NCBI RefSeq assembly: GCF_041027365.1 | Contig: NZ_JBFTEH010000001.1 | Location: forward strand, 558,001 to 622,000 | Reading direction: 5' to 3' | DNA from: VKMB-3413 sp041027365 | Lineage (GTDB): Bacteria; Pseudomonadota; Alphaproteobacteria; Rhizobiales; Rhizobiaceae | Length of the DNA stretch: 64,000 nt | Shown: positions 43,156 through 51,682 of the stretch, one piece after another | Numbering within the stretch: the stretch's first letter is position 1 | Layout of the letters: each line of letters opens with the position of its first letter | Program-made: the position numbers and the translations under genes | Notes under the pieces: generated by a model | Seen by the model: the letters and a program-made list of their open reading frames with translations, nothing else | Database searches by the model: none | Told to the model about the DNA's origin: nothing

Positions 43156-43617
43156 TCAGACGATGTCGTCCGCCTCGGCGCCGGCGTCGCCGCCGAGATT
43201 CTGTCCGACCCGCGCCAGCAGCTTGCGCAGCGTCTTGCGCTCCTTGCTCGACAGGCCCTTGAGGGCGGTGCGCTCGACGGTCTTCTGCGCCGTCTTGACG
43301 GCGTCGACGATCGCGTGGCCATCGGGCGTGAGGAAGGCGTGGCTCTGACGCGCGTCGTTCGGCGAGGCGCGCTTTTCCACCAGACCCTGGCTGATCAGCC
43401 GCGCGACGGTCTTGGTGACGGTCGGCGGGCGAACCGCCAGGCGCTCGGCGAGTTCGCGGAGCGGCAGGCCGTCATTCTCGCCGATGGCGATCAGCACGGC
43501 GTCCTGGCCGGGGTAGAGATGGATTGCGGAGAGCTGTTGAGACAGGGCAGTCCGCACGCTGCGGGCGGCGAGGTTGAGCTGGCGGGTCACCGACCGCTTC
43601 TTCTTCTTGCCGGCCAT
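43156..43617 (-). CDS. MarR-family transcriptional regulator
   Basis: A 153-residue regulator with a basic N-terminal stretch (MAGKKKKRSVTRQ), a winged-helix domain (about 45-115: LPLRELAERLAVRPPTVTKT, ISQGLVEKRASPNDARQSHA) and a C-terminal helix. GGAGG lies five bases before the ATG at 43617. It is divergent from a creatininase-family gene with 136 bases between starts, so that region is the likely operator. Confidence 0.82.
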   Translation of the reverse strand: MAGKKKKRSVTRQLNLAARSVRTALSQQLSAIHLYPGQDAVLIAIGENDGLPLRELAERLAVRPPTVTKTVARLISQGLVEKRASPNDARQSHAFLTPDGHAIVDAVKTAQKTVERTALKGLSSKERKTLRKLLARVGQNLGGDAGAEADDIV

Positions 43618-43753
43618 CTCGCCTCCGTCCCTCGACGCGCGCAAGATGACGAAGCGGCGTCCCGATGTCCACCGAAGCGCCGGGCGATTCGGATCGCGCC
43701 GGGGGACGCGAGGTCGCAGCCCTGGCGGACGACGCGCTACGAAAGAGGAGCAT

Positions 43754-44581
43754 ATGCGCAAACGTTACGAGGAGATGACGACTGCCGATCTGGCGGCTGC
43801 GTCCGACCTGGCCTCCGCCGTCGCCGTGCTGCCGATCGCCGCCGTCGAGCAGCACGGGCCGCATCTGCCGCTGGGAACCGACGCGATGCTGGCCGACGCG
43901 ATGGTCGAGACTGTGCTTTCGCGCCTCGGGGACGCGCGGCGGGTGACCTTTCTGGCGACGGCCCGGATCGGCAAGTCCGACGAGCACGCGCACTTTCCCG
44001 GCACCCTCAAACATGACTGGCGCACGGCAATCGACGCCGTCACTGAGATCGGCGCCTCGCTCGCCGCCAGCGGCTTGCGCCGGCTGGTCATCGTCAACGC
44101 GCATGGCGGCAACACGCCGGTCATGGACACGGCGGCGCTGGAGCTTCGCCGCGTCCACAAGATGCTGGTCGGCACCTGTTCCTGGCTGCGCTTCGGCTAT
44201 CCCCCTGGGCTGCTGCCGGAGGTGGAGATCGCGGCCGGGATCCATGGCGGCGCGGTCGAGACGGCGCTGATGCTGCACTTCCGGCCGGACCTCGTGCGGA
44301 CGGAGGCGATTGCCAACTTCCCGTCCCTGCAGAGCGAACTGGAGACGCAGGCGAAGCGGCTGCGCGCGCACGGCCGGCTCGGCTTCGGCTGGATGGCCGA
44401 CGATCTCAACCCCTCCGGCGTCGTCGGCGACGCGCGTCTCGCGACGGCCGAGATCGGCCGCGCCATCGCCGAATATCAGGCGGACGCCTTCATCGATTTC
44501 CTCGACGACGTTGCGGCCTTCGATCTGGAGCGGCTATCTGCCGGTCCGCGCCCGCACGGCGCGGAAGGGGACCGGACATGA
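43754..44581 (+). CDS. Creatininase-family metal-dependent amidohydrolase
   Basis: A 275-residue enzyme. The metal-ligand pattern of the family is complete: LPIAAVEQHGPHLPLGTDAM (Glu, His, Asp), DEHAHFPGTL, IVNAHGGNTPVM and GIHGGAVETALMLHFRP (Glu). Members hydrolyse creatinine, or act as formamide hydrolases in flavin and mycofactocin paths; exact substrate cannot be read. AAGAGGAG precedes ATG 43754. Its stop overlaps the next gene's ATG (ATGA), so they are translated together. Confidence 0.85.
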   Translation: MRKRYEEMTTADLAAASDLASAVAVLPIAAVEQHGPHLPLGTDAMLADAMVETVLSRLGDARRVTFLATARIGKSDEHAHFPGTLKHDWRTAIDAVTEIGASLAASGLRRLVIVNAHGGNTPVMDTAALELRRVHKMLVGTCSWLRFGYPPGLLPEVEIAAGIHGGAVETALMLHFRPDLVRTEAIANFPSLQSELETQAKRLRAHGRLGFGWMADDLNPSGVVGDARLATAEIGRAIAEYQADAFIDFLDDVAAFDLERLSAGPRPHGAEGDRT

Positions 44582-45723
44582 CCGCAGCACCGACGATACC
44601 GCCGCTGGACACCCTGCCGGGCAATGTCGACCGCGCGTGGGTTCGGCAGGCGATCGCGCTTCTCGAGGGCGATGGCCGGCGCTCGGCCGATACCCATCTC
44701 GTCAACCCGGTGTTTCCCGGGCTGAAGGGCATCTCGATCTATCTGAAGGACGAATCGACCCATCCGACCGGCAGCCTGAAGCATCGGCTGGCGCGCTCGC
44801 TCTTCCTCTACGGGATCTGCAACGGCGCGATCCGGGAGGGCACGCCGCTGGTGGAGGCGTCGTCCGGGTCGACGGCGGTCAGCGAAGCCTATTTCGCCCA
44901 TCTTCTGAGGCTGCCCTTCATCGCGGTGATGCCGAAGTCGACGAGCCGGCAGAAGGTCGCGGCGATCGAGCGCTTCGGCGGCCACTGCCACTATGTCGAC
45001 GATCCCGCCGAAATCTACGACGCGGCGATGCGGATCGCTGCGGAAACGGGCGGCCACTATCTCGACCAGTTCACCTACGCCGAACGAGCCACCGACTGGC
45101 GCGGCAACAACAACATCGCCGAGAGCATCTTCGCGCAGATGCAGGCCGAGAGCCATCCGGTGCCGCGCTGGGTGGTGATGAGCGCCGGCACCGGCGGCAC
45201 CTCGGCGACGATCGGGCGCTACATCCGCTATCGCAACCTCGACACGCGGCTCCTCGTCGTCGACGTCGAGTATTCCGCCTTCTTCGACGCCTATAGCCAG
45301 GGTGACCGCAGCGCGCGCTGCGAGCGCGGCTCGCGGATCGAGGGGATCGGCCGCCCGCGCGTCGAGCCGTCCTTCCTGCCCGATGTCATCGACCACATGA
45401 TCAAGCTGCCGGACGCGGCCTCGATCGCGGCGATGCATGTCCTGTCGGAGCGCCTGTTCCGGCGCGTCGGCGGCTCGACCGGCGCGAACTTCTTCGGCCT
45501 GTGCTTCGCCGCGGCGGCGCTGATGAAGGCGGGCGAGGAGGGCTCGCTGGTCTCGCTAATCTGCGACAGCGGCGACCGCTACGCGGCCACCTATTACGAT
45601 CCGGACTGGCTGGCCGCCAACCGCATCGACATCGACGTCTACCGCCCCGGCATCGAGGCGCTGCTCGACCGCGGCGACCTCGGCCTGTTCGAGACGGCGG
45701 ACGCGGCAGCGGCGGCGGTCTGA
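44578..45723 (+). CDS. PLP-dependent cysteine synthase/desulfhydrase-like enzyme
   Basis: A 381-residue fold-type II PLP enzyme similar to CBS, CysK and the Cds1 group of cysteine desulfhydrases. PLP lysine in HPTGSLKHRLARSL near residue 68; phosphate- and substrate-binding ASSGSTAVSEAYFA near 95-110; PLP phosphate loop MSAGTGGTSATIGRYI. The C-terminus GGSTGANFFGLCFAAA is also characteristic. Longer than CysK (about 310). It may release sulfide or exchange thiols. Translated with the creatininase gene, which is unusual for this enzyme family. Confidence 0.8.
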   Translation: MTAAPTIPPLDTLPGNVDRAWVRQAIALLEGDGRRSADTHLVNPVFPGLKGISIYLKDESTHPTGSLKHRLARSLFLYGICNGAIREGTPLVEASSGSTAVSEAYFAHLLRLPFIAVMPKSTSRQKVAAIERFGGHCHYVDDPAEIYDAAMRIAAETGGHYLDQFTYAERATDWRGNNNIAESIFAQMQAESHPVPRWVVMSAGTGGTSATIGRYIRYRNLDTRLLVVDVEYSAFFDAYSQGDRSARCERGSRIEGIGRPRVEPSFLPDVIDHMIKLPDAASIAAMHVLSERLFRRVGGSTGANFFGLCFAAAALMKAGEEGSLVSLICDSGDRYAATYYDPDWLAANRIDIDVYRPGIEALLDRGDLGLFETADAAAAAV

Positions 45724-45819
45724 CCGGCGCGAGCCGCCAACAGTCTTTGCAGGGAATCCCCCGTGCATTCGCCGCATCGGGCGCCTATATCGAGCCCGAC
45801 CCAATCAGGGAGACGCTCC

Positions 45820-46929
45820 ATGTCCGCCACCGCACCCGAAACCGACCAGATCCCCGTCACCGTCCTCACCGGCTATCTCGGCTCCGGCAAGACGACGCTG
45901 CTCAACCGCATCCTGTCGGAGGATCACGGGCGGAAATACGCCGTCATCGTCAACGAGTTCGGCGAGATCGGCATCGACAACGACCTCATCGTCGAGAGCG
46001 ACGAGGAGATCTACGAGATGAACAATGGCTGCGTCTGCTGCACGGTGCGCGGCGACCTCGTGCGGGTGGTCGAGGGGCTGACGCGGCGCAAGGGCCGGTT
46101 CGACGCGATCCTGGTCGAGACGACGGGTCTCGCCGACCCGGTGCCGGTCGCCCAGACCTTCTTCATGGACGAGGACGTGCGCCAGAAAACCCGGCTCGAC
46201 GCCGTCGTCGCGCTGGTCGATGCCAAGCACCTGCCGATGCGCCTGAAGGACACCAAGGAGGCCGAGGACCAGATCGCCTTCGCCGACGTCGTGCTCCTCA
46301 ACAAGACCGACCTCGTCAGCGCGGACGAACTCGCCGCCGTCGAGGCGACAGTGCGCAAGATCAACCCGTATGCGGTCATCCACCACACCAAGCGCGCCGG
46401 CATCGACCTTGCCCGGGTGCTGGGGCAGGGCGCGTTCGACCTGAAGCGCGTGCTCGACAACGACCCGGACTTCCTGGAAGAGGCCGCGCACGCGCATGAC
46501 GACCACGTCTGCGGGCCGGACTGCGTCCATGACCACCACGACCATGATCACCACCATCATCACGACCATGGGCATGAGCATCATCACCATCACGGCGAGG
46601 CCTCGGCCATTCACGACGTGACGGTGACGTCGGTCTCGCTGAAGGGCGGCGATCTCGACCCGCAGAAGTTCTTCCCCTGGATCCAGGCACTGACCCAGGA
46701 GCAGGGACCGAACATCCTGCGGCTGAAGGGCATCATCGCCTTCGACGGCGATCCCGACCGCTACGTCGTGCAGGGGGTCCACATGATCATCGAGGGCGAC
46801 CACCAGCGTCCCTGGCGCGCCGACGAGGCCCGCGTCAGCCGGCTGGTGCTGATCGGGCGCGAGCTCGACGCCGACGCCCTCTCGGCCGAATTCGCCGCCT
46901 GCGCCGCGCGGGTGAAGGCCGACGCCTGA
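45820..46929 (+). CDS. CobW/COG0523-family GTPase metallochaperone
   Basis: A 369-residue P-loop GTPase. Walker A TGYLGSGKTTLLNRIL, the metal-binding CxCC motif in NNGCVCCTVRGDL, NKxD in VVLLNKTDLVS, and a C-terminal CobW_C domain. Between them lies a dense His/Asp loop (about residues 220-265, with DHHDHDHHHHHDHGHEHHHH), expected to bind zinc or nickel and a mark of zinc-metallochaperone members (ZagA/ZigA-like). AGGGAG precedes the ATG. No Zur-type AT-rich palindrome is visible upstream. Confidence 0.88.
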   Translation: MSATAPETDQIPVTVLTGYLGSGKTTLLNRILSEDHGRKYAVIVNEFGEIGIDNDLIVESDEEIYEMNNGCVCCTVRGDLVRVVEGLTRRKGRFDAILVETTGLADPVPVAQTFFMDEDVRQKTRLDAVVALVDAKHLPMRLKDTKEAEDQIAFADVVLLNKTDLVSADELAAVEATVRKINPYAVIHHTKRAGIDLARVLGQGAFDLKRVLDNDPDFLEEAAHAHDDHVCGPDCVHDHHDHDHHHHHDHGHEHHHHHGEASAIHDVTVTSVSLKGGDLDPQKFFPWIQALTQEQGPNILRLKGIIAFDGDPDRYVVQGVHMIIEGDHQRPWRADEARVSRLVLIGRELDADALSAEFAACAARVKADA

Positions 46930-47035
46930 GGCTTTGCCCGGTGGCGGCGACAGCGCCAAGGGGCTATCGCCCAGCCTGCCGCCGCCGAACCGCCGGAGCC
47001 GAACCATTCAATCCGCCTGAGGGGGCGCCTGCCTG

Positions 47036-48013
47036 ATGCCGTCGATCGCGGCCTACGATTTTCCGGACTTCGTCGAAGCTGCCGTCTTCCTGAAGGACGA
47101 GCCGGCCTTTGCGCTTGCCGACGGCACGCTGCGCCTGCCGGCCGGCGGCGACAGGACGCTCGAGCTGCATGCTGGCGGCCTCCTGACCGCGCGCCTTGAC
47201 GGCTTCTCGAACCGCCTCCTCACGGGTGGCGAGGACGGGCGCGTCGTCGCCGTCGATGCGAAGGGCGAACCGCAGGAACTCGCCGCCATCGGCCGCAAGT
47301 GGGTCTCCACCGTCGCCGGCGGGCCGGGCGGCGCGGCCGGCTTCGCCTCCGGCCGGACCGCCTATGTGCGCCGGTCCGACGGCACGCTGCGCGAGTTCCC
47401 CCATCCGCGCACGGTCGAGGACATCGCGTTCGCGCCGAAGGGTCTGCGCGCGGCGATCGCGCGCTATGACGGTGCCACGCTGTTCTTTCCGGCGACCGAT
47501 GCGGCACCCGTCTTGCTCGACTGGAAGGGCGCCCATCTCGGCGTCTCCTTCTCGCCGGACGGGCGCTTCCTCGTCACGGCCATGCAGGAGAATGCCCTGC
47601 ACGGCTGGCGGATCGAGGACGGCAAACACATGCGCATGACCGGCTATCCCGCCAAGGTTAAGGACTGGTCCTGGTCGGCCAAGGGCAAGTTCCTCGCGAC
47701 CTCCGGCGCGCCGGCGGCGATCCTCTGGCCCTTCTCCGGCAAGGACGGGCCGATGGGCAAGGCACCGCTGGAACTCGGCACCCGCGGCAACACCATGGTC
47801 ACCGCCGTCGCCTGCCATCCCGCCGAAGACATGTTGGCGATCGGCTACCAGGACGGCATGATCCTCGCCGCACGGTTTCAGGATGGGAAAGAAGCCCTCC
47901 TCAGGCGCGGCGGCGCCAGCCCGGTCCGCACCATGGCCTGGGACGCCAGGGGCGGCCTCGTCGCCTTCGGGACCGAGTCGGGCGAGGCGGGCGTCATCGA
48001 CATTGCGGGGTGA
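47036..48013 (+). CDS. WD40-repeat protein
   Basis: A 325-residue beta-propeller protein. Repeats are degenerate but recognisable: RLLTGGEDGRVVAVDAKG, DIAFAPKGLRAAIARYDG, GVSFSPDGRFLVTAMQENAL, DWSWSAKGKFLATSGAPAAI, AVACHPAEDMLAIGYQDGMI and TMAWDARGGLVAFGTESGEA, about seven blades. No signal peptide, so a cytoplasmic scaffold is likely. WD40 genes beside CobW genes occur across Rhizobiales, and the two are likely expressed together. No SD is clear before ATG 47036. Confidence 0.8.
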   Translation: MPSIAAYDFPDFVEAAVFLKDEPAFALADGTLRLPAGGDRTLELHAGGLLTARLDGFSNRLLTGGEDGRVVAVDAKGEPQELAAIGRKWVSTVAGGPGGAAGFASGRTAYVRRSDGTLREFPHPRTVEDIAFAPKGLRAAIARYDGATLFFPATDAAPVLLDWKGAHLGVSFSPDGRFLVTAMQENALHGWRIEDGKHMRMTGYPAKVKDWSWSAKGKFLATSGAPAAILWPFSGKDGPMGKAPLELGTRGNTMVTAVACHPAEDMLAIGYQDGMILAARFQDGKEALLRRGGASPVRTMAWDARGGLVAFGTESGEAGVIDIAG

Positions 48014-48015
48014 AT

Positions 48016-48720
48016 TTAAACCATATAGCCGTAGACAACGCTTCCGATTATGCTTGTGAGTATGCCCACTGCTATCGCAGAACCAATCGTTGTTGCGCGA
48101 TTGCGGACGCGTTTAAATTTCGCCAAGTTTCCTCTGTCGGCCTTGTTAAGGACTACAAAGGGGAAATTATGGTATGTGAGTAGCATATCGTCTGCAATTT
48201 CTACAATGTAATCCGAAATATACTTTAAAACGAAGAACGAAATCAGAAAAAGAGACGCGTTTCGAAGTGTTATTATTTCATTTCCTGAGGAGCTGTACGC
48301 GATATACCCATGTATAATAGCTGCTGGCCATAGCGACTTCAGCGACTCGGTCGCCATATATCTTCCGGAGAATGCAGGGTTTTTGATTCTCCAAACATCT
48401 ACTTTCTCCAAAGAGGCTATCCACTCCTCAATCGTCATTTGAAGAGTCCTTGCGACTACGTAGTCGACATATTCGAGGATTATGTTGATGGGTGGTGCTT
48501 GATCGTTACCTCGGAATACTCCTCCTATCCCGTGGGCGGCTATCTTGTCATCTTTGAGCAGAACGAACGAGTTGCAAACAATAGAAACCGTATAACTCTG
48601 AGGCCGGTCAAGTTCCTGGAATCCCGTCCGATCCGCCGAGACAGAATTTGGAGTGATGAGAAAGTCGAATTTCAGCTCTATCGATGAGACTTTGTCACCA
48701 CGACTCTCATCATACTGCAA
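48016..48720 (-). CDS. Hypothetical membrane protein, probable C-terminal fragment of an interrupted gene
   Basis: 234 codons, visibly AT-richer than its neighbours. The protein has a soluble part (SSIELKFDFLITPNSVSADR) and two hydrophobic segments near the C-terminus (NASLFLISFFVLKYISDYIV and TIGSAIAVGILTSIIGSVVY). It opens at a poor TTG with no SD, and the same reading frame upstream is the frame of the fragment at 48739-49020, separated only by TGA, TCA, TAA and a few sense codons. I therefore read both as one gene broken by two in-frame stops. No family recognised. It converges on the WD40 gene. Confidence 0.55.
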   Translation of the reverse strand: MQYDESRGDKVSSIELKFDFLITPNSVSADRTGFQELDRPQSYTVSIVCNSFVLLKDDKIAAHGIGGVFRGNDQAPPINIILEYVDYVVARTLQMTIEEWIASLEKVDVWRIKNPAFSGRYMATESLKSLWPAAIIHGYIAYSSSGNEIITLRNASLFLISFFVLKYISDYIVEIADDMLLTYHNFPFVVLNKADRGNLAKFKRVRNRATTIGSAIAVGILTSIIGSVVYGYMV

Positions 48721-48738
48721 AAACTTTTCAAATTATGA

Positions 48739-49020
48739 TCAGACCTGTTTATCTTTTTTATGGCGAAATATAGTCGAACTAAAATTCGAAGATGTTAGAG
48801 AAAACTGCTCCACAGTCTGTTCAATTTTTAACATTAAGTCAGAAATTGAATGCTTTTCAATTATAAAGTCGTCGCGAAAGGATTTTTCTATTTTCTCCTT
48901 CTTGCCAGTGATCTGATAATAGAGGGCCTGCATGATCGGCACAGGCAGATCGGAGATCTCCGTGCTCTCGCCGCCTTCGGCTGTAAGGGTTAAATGAGAA
49001 GAGAGTGGGCGTTTCGCCAT
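48739..49020 (-). CDS. Hypothetical protein, probable N-terminal fragment of an interrupted gene
   Basis: 93 codons from ATG 49020 (MAKRPLSSHLTLTAEGGEST...). A longer start at 49059 is possible. The protein has a soluble, charged composition with ITGKKEKIEKSFRDDFIIEK and no family mark. It ends at TGA 48739-48741, in the same frame as the C-terminal fragment six codons further on. Low GC and rare-codon use differ from the high-GC neighbours, suggesting foreign origin. Upstream SD is absent. Confidence 0.5.
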   Translation of the reverse strand: MAKRPLSSHLTLTAEGGESTEISDLPVPIMQALYYQITGKKEKIEKSFRDDFIIEKHSISDLMLKIEQTVEQFSLTSSNFSSTIFRHKKDKQV

Positions 49021-49112
49021 AATCTTTTCGTCGTGAGAATCAGAGTAACAATCAACCAAAAGATGTTAGGAGTCTCGCGGCAATGTCAAAGCGCGGGGGG
49101 CACGTTTCGATC

Positions 49113-51509
49113 CTAGCCCCGATCAGAGATCAGCGGCGCGCGGATGGTGCAGACGAGGCCTTCCGGCCGATAGTCGAGCGTCACCTCGCCGCCGAATTCG
49201 GCGACCAGCGACTGCTCGATCAGCCGCGAGCCGAAGCCCTTACGCGCCGGGGCGACGACCGCCGGACCATCGATCTCTTCCCACAGCAGCGCAAAGACGC
49301 GTCCGCCGGCCTCCCGCTCGACGCGCCAGGTGATCGCGACCCGTCCTGTCTCGTTCGACAGCGCGCCGTACTTCACGGCGTTGGTGGCGAGTTCGTGCAT
49401 GGCGAGCGACAGCGCGAGACCCTGGCGCGCGGACAGCTCCATCTCCGGCCCGGACCAGGCGAGCCGCGCCTCGTCGGCGGGGCGGTGCAGCTTCAGCGTG
49501 CTGCCGACGATCGCCTCGATCGGCGCCGAGGTCCAGCTGGTCTGGGTCAGAATGTCGTGCGCCTGGCCGAGCGCCGAGAGCCTCGCGGAGAAGGCTTCCA
49601 GTCCGACCTTCGTGTCGGTGGCGCGGCGCAGCGTCTGGTTCGCGATAGCGTTGACGACCGCCAGCGTGTTCTTGACGCGGTGGTGCAGCTCGCGCGCGAG
49701 GAGCCGCTGGCGCTCGACCGCCTCGACCTCCTGCGTGACGTCCCGGACGGCGCCGACGAAGCGCACCGTCCGGCCGTCCTCGACGAGGGTCTGGCCTCTG
49801 GCATGCACATGCCGAAGGATGCCGTCCTCGAGGCCGATCGTGCGGTAGACGATGTCGAAGAGGCCGGTCCCCTCCGGATCGAGCGCGATCGCGACAGCCG
49901 CCTCGGTCCGGGGACGATCGTCCGGGTGGAGGCCGGGAAGAAACGTGCCGTCATAGGTGACGTCCGTGCCCGGCGGGACGCCGAACATCGCCCGGCAGCG
50001 GTCGTCCCAGAGCAGCACGTTGCTGCCGAGGTCGAAGTCGAACGTGCCGATGCCGGCGGCCTCCTGCGCCAGACGAAGCCGCGCCTCCGTCTCCACCAGC
50101 GCCCGCTCGGCCTGCCGGCGCTGATTGTAGGACCAGGCCCGGTTGAGGACATCGCGGATGAAGGCGATCTCCTCGTCCTGCCAGGCGCGGGGACGCGCGG
50201 AGTGGACGTACAGGATGATCCGGACCTTGCCGTCCTCGATGACGGCGATGTTGACCATCGCCCTGACGCCGATCGCGTCCCAGGCGCTGCCCGGGTCGGC
50301 ACCCGACACGATCGCATGGGTGTCGGAAAGGGCGACCACGCCCGAACGCAGCCCGGCGACCAGTTCGCCGGAGAAGTCGGCCAGGCGGAAACGGCCGGAG
50401 AGCGCAGCCGTTCCCGTCGCCGTCCACTCGCGCAGGATCGTCGCGTAGGTCTCGGTCGGGTCGACGCCGGCATAGCCGACCCGGTCGACGTCGAGCGTCT
50501 GGCCGATCAGCTGCAGGACCTCCAGAAGGTCGGTGCCCGGAGCGCCCTGGACGAGTGCCTGGTCGCCGAGCTTCAGGAGCGCGGCCTGGCGCGTCTCGCG
50601 CGCCTTTTCGGCCGTCATGTCGACGATCGCGCCGGGAAAGCGCACCGGCCGCCCGTCCGGATCCGCGAAGCAGCGGCCCCTGGCGTAGAGCCAGTGGATC
50701 TCGCCGTTGACGCCGATCACGCGATATTCCTCGGCGAACAGGCCGACGCTTTCCACCGCCTCGGCGATCTTGCGGGCGACGCGATCGCGATCGTCGGGAT
50801 GGATGCCCTCGACGAAGCTCTGCAGCGGCGTGCCGCTCTCGGCGAGCACCGGATCGACGCCGAAGCGCTCGGCGAAGCGCGCGTCTGCGTAGAGCCTGTC
50901 GCCGGGGATGTCCCAGTCCCATGTCCCGACCAGGGCCGAGGCGTCGAGCGCCAGCTTCAGCCGCTCCCGGCTCGCCTGCAGCTCCTTGCGCTCCAGCACT
51001 TCCCGCGTGCGGTCGCGCAAGATCTTGAGGAAGCCGGCATGGGTGCCGTCCTGCGAGTACAGAGGCATCATCTCGCCGGACGCGAAGAACCGGCTGCCGT
51101 CCGCCTTGATGTGCCAGCGCTCGTCCTGCGCCTTGCCCATGGTGAGCGACAGCCGCATCTCGCGATCAGGCACGCCGTCCTCGACGTCTTCGGGCGTGAA
51201 GATCGTCGCGATCGGGCGCCCGACGATCTGGCGCTCGGACCAGCCGAGCACGGCTTCCGCGGCGTCGTTCCAGGTGGTGACGATCCCCCCGAGGTCGGTC
51301 GCGATGATGGCGTAGTCGACGGCGCTGTCGACGATCAGCCGGTAGCGGCTCTCGCTCTGGTGGAGGGAGCGTTTCAACCCGGCGATCTCGCGCTCGGCCT
51401 CGATCAGCCGGTCCTGAAGCGCCGACACGTCCTCCGCAGCCGGATGGCCGCGCGATTCCGCGTCTTCGGACGGCGCTCCCTCCAGACTGTCACGATCCCC
51501 CGATGTCAT
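49113..51509 (-). CDS. HWE-type sensor histidine kinase with PAS, PAS, GAF and PAS domains
   Basis: A 798-residue cytoplasmic kinase with no membrane helices. Order: PAS (about residues 55-165, VDSAVDYAIIATDLGGIVTT), PAS (about 185-305, with HPDDRDRVARKIAE), GAF (about 315-465), PAS (about 475-600), then the HWE kinase core: phospho-acceptor ARELHHRVKNTLAVVNAIAN, N box SLAMHELATNAVKYGALSNE and the Trp-Glu motif in ALLWEEIDGP. The chain ends at ISDRG. No response regulator is adjacent, so it is an orphan kinase that could feed the general stress response. Confidence 0.88.
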   Translation of the reverse strand: MTSGDRDSLEGAPSEDAESRGHPAAEDVSALQDRLIEAEREIAGLKRSLHQSESRYRLIVDSAVDYAIIATDLGGIVTTWNDAAEAVLGWSERQIVGRPIATIFTPEDVEDGVPDREMRLSLTMGKAQDERWHIKADGSRFFASGEMMPLYSQDGTHAGFLKILRDRTREVLERKELQASRERLKLALDASALVGTWDWDIPGDRLYADARFAERFGVDPVLAESGTPLQSFVEGIHPDDRDRVARKIAEAVESVGLFAEEYRVIGVNGEIHWLYARGRCFADPDGRPVRFPGAIVDMTAEKARETRQAALLKLGDQALVQGAPGTDLLEVLQLIGQTLDVDRVGYAGVDPTETYATILREWTATGTAALSGRFRLADFSGELVAGLRSGVVALSDTHAIVSGADPGSAWDAIGVRAMVNIAVIEDGKVRIILYVHSARPRAWQDEEIAFIRDVLNRAWSYNQRRQAERALVETEARLRLAQEAAGIGTFDFDLGSNVLLWDDRCRAMFGVPPGTDVTYDGTFLPGLHPDDRPRTEAAVAIALDPEGTGLFDIVYRTIGLEDGILRHVHARGQTLVEDGRTVRFVGAVRDVTQEVEAVERQRLLARELHHRVKNTLAVVNAIANQTLRRATDTKVGLEAFSARLSALGQAHDILTQTSWTSAPIEAIVGSTLKLHRPADEARLAWSGPEMELSARQGLALSLAMHELATNAVKYGALSNETGRVAITWRVEREAGGRVFALLWEEIDGPAVVAPARKGFGSRLIEQSLVAEFGGEVTLDYRPEGLVCTIRAPLISDRG

Positions 51510-51682
51510 ACGCCCCGTCGTCTCCGCATCCGGAAGCTGGAGCGTCGGCGCCGATGCGCGGTGCTCCCTTACGAACCGGTTAGCATATCCAACCGATCGA
51601 GAGATAGAGAATCCGGCCTCATCTCATTGCCGCGAAAGAGAAATTGGCTCTGCAACCGGATCGTCTGGCCGCATGGGCATCC

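Noticed and set aside
46491..46600. His-rich repetitive DNA in the CobW gene considered as a tandem repeat or CRISPR-like element
   Set aside because: It is the codon-level result of the His/Asp metal-binding loop; there are no regular spacers.
48016..49110. AT-rich island considered as a mobile element
   Set aside because: No transposase, integrase, terminal inverted repeats or flanking direct repeats were seen; only composition and a broken gene support transfer.
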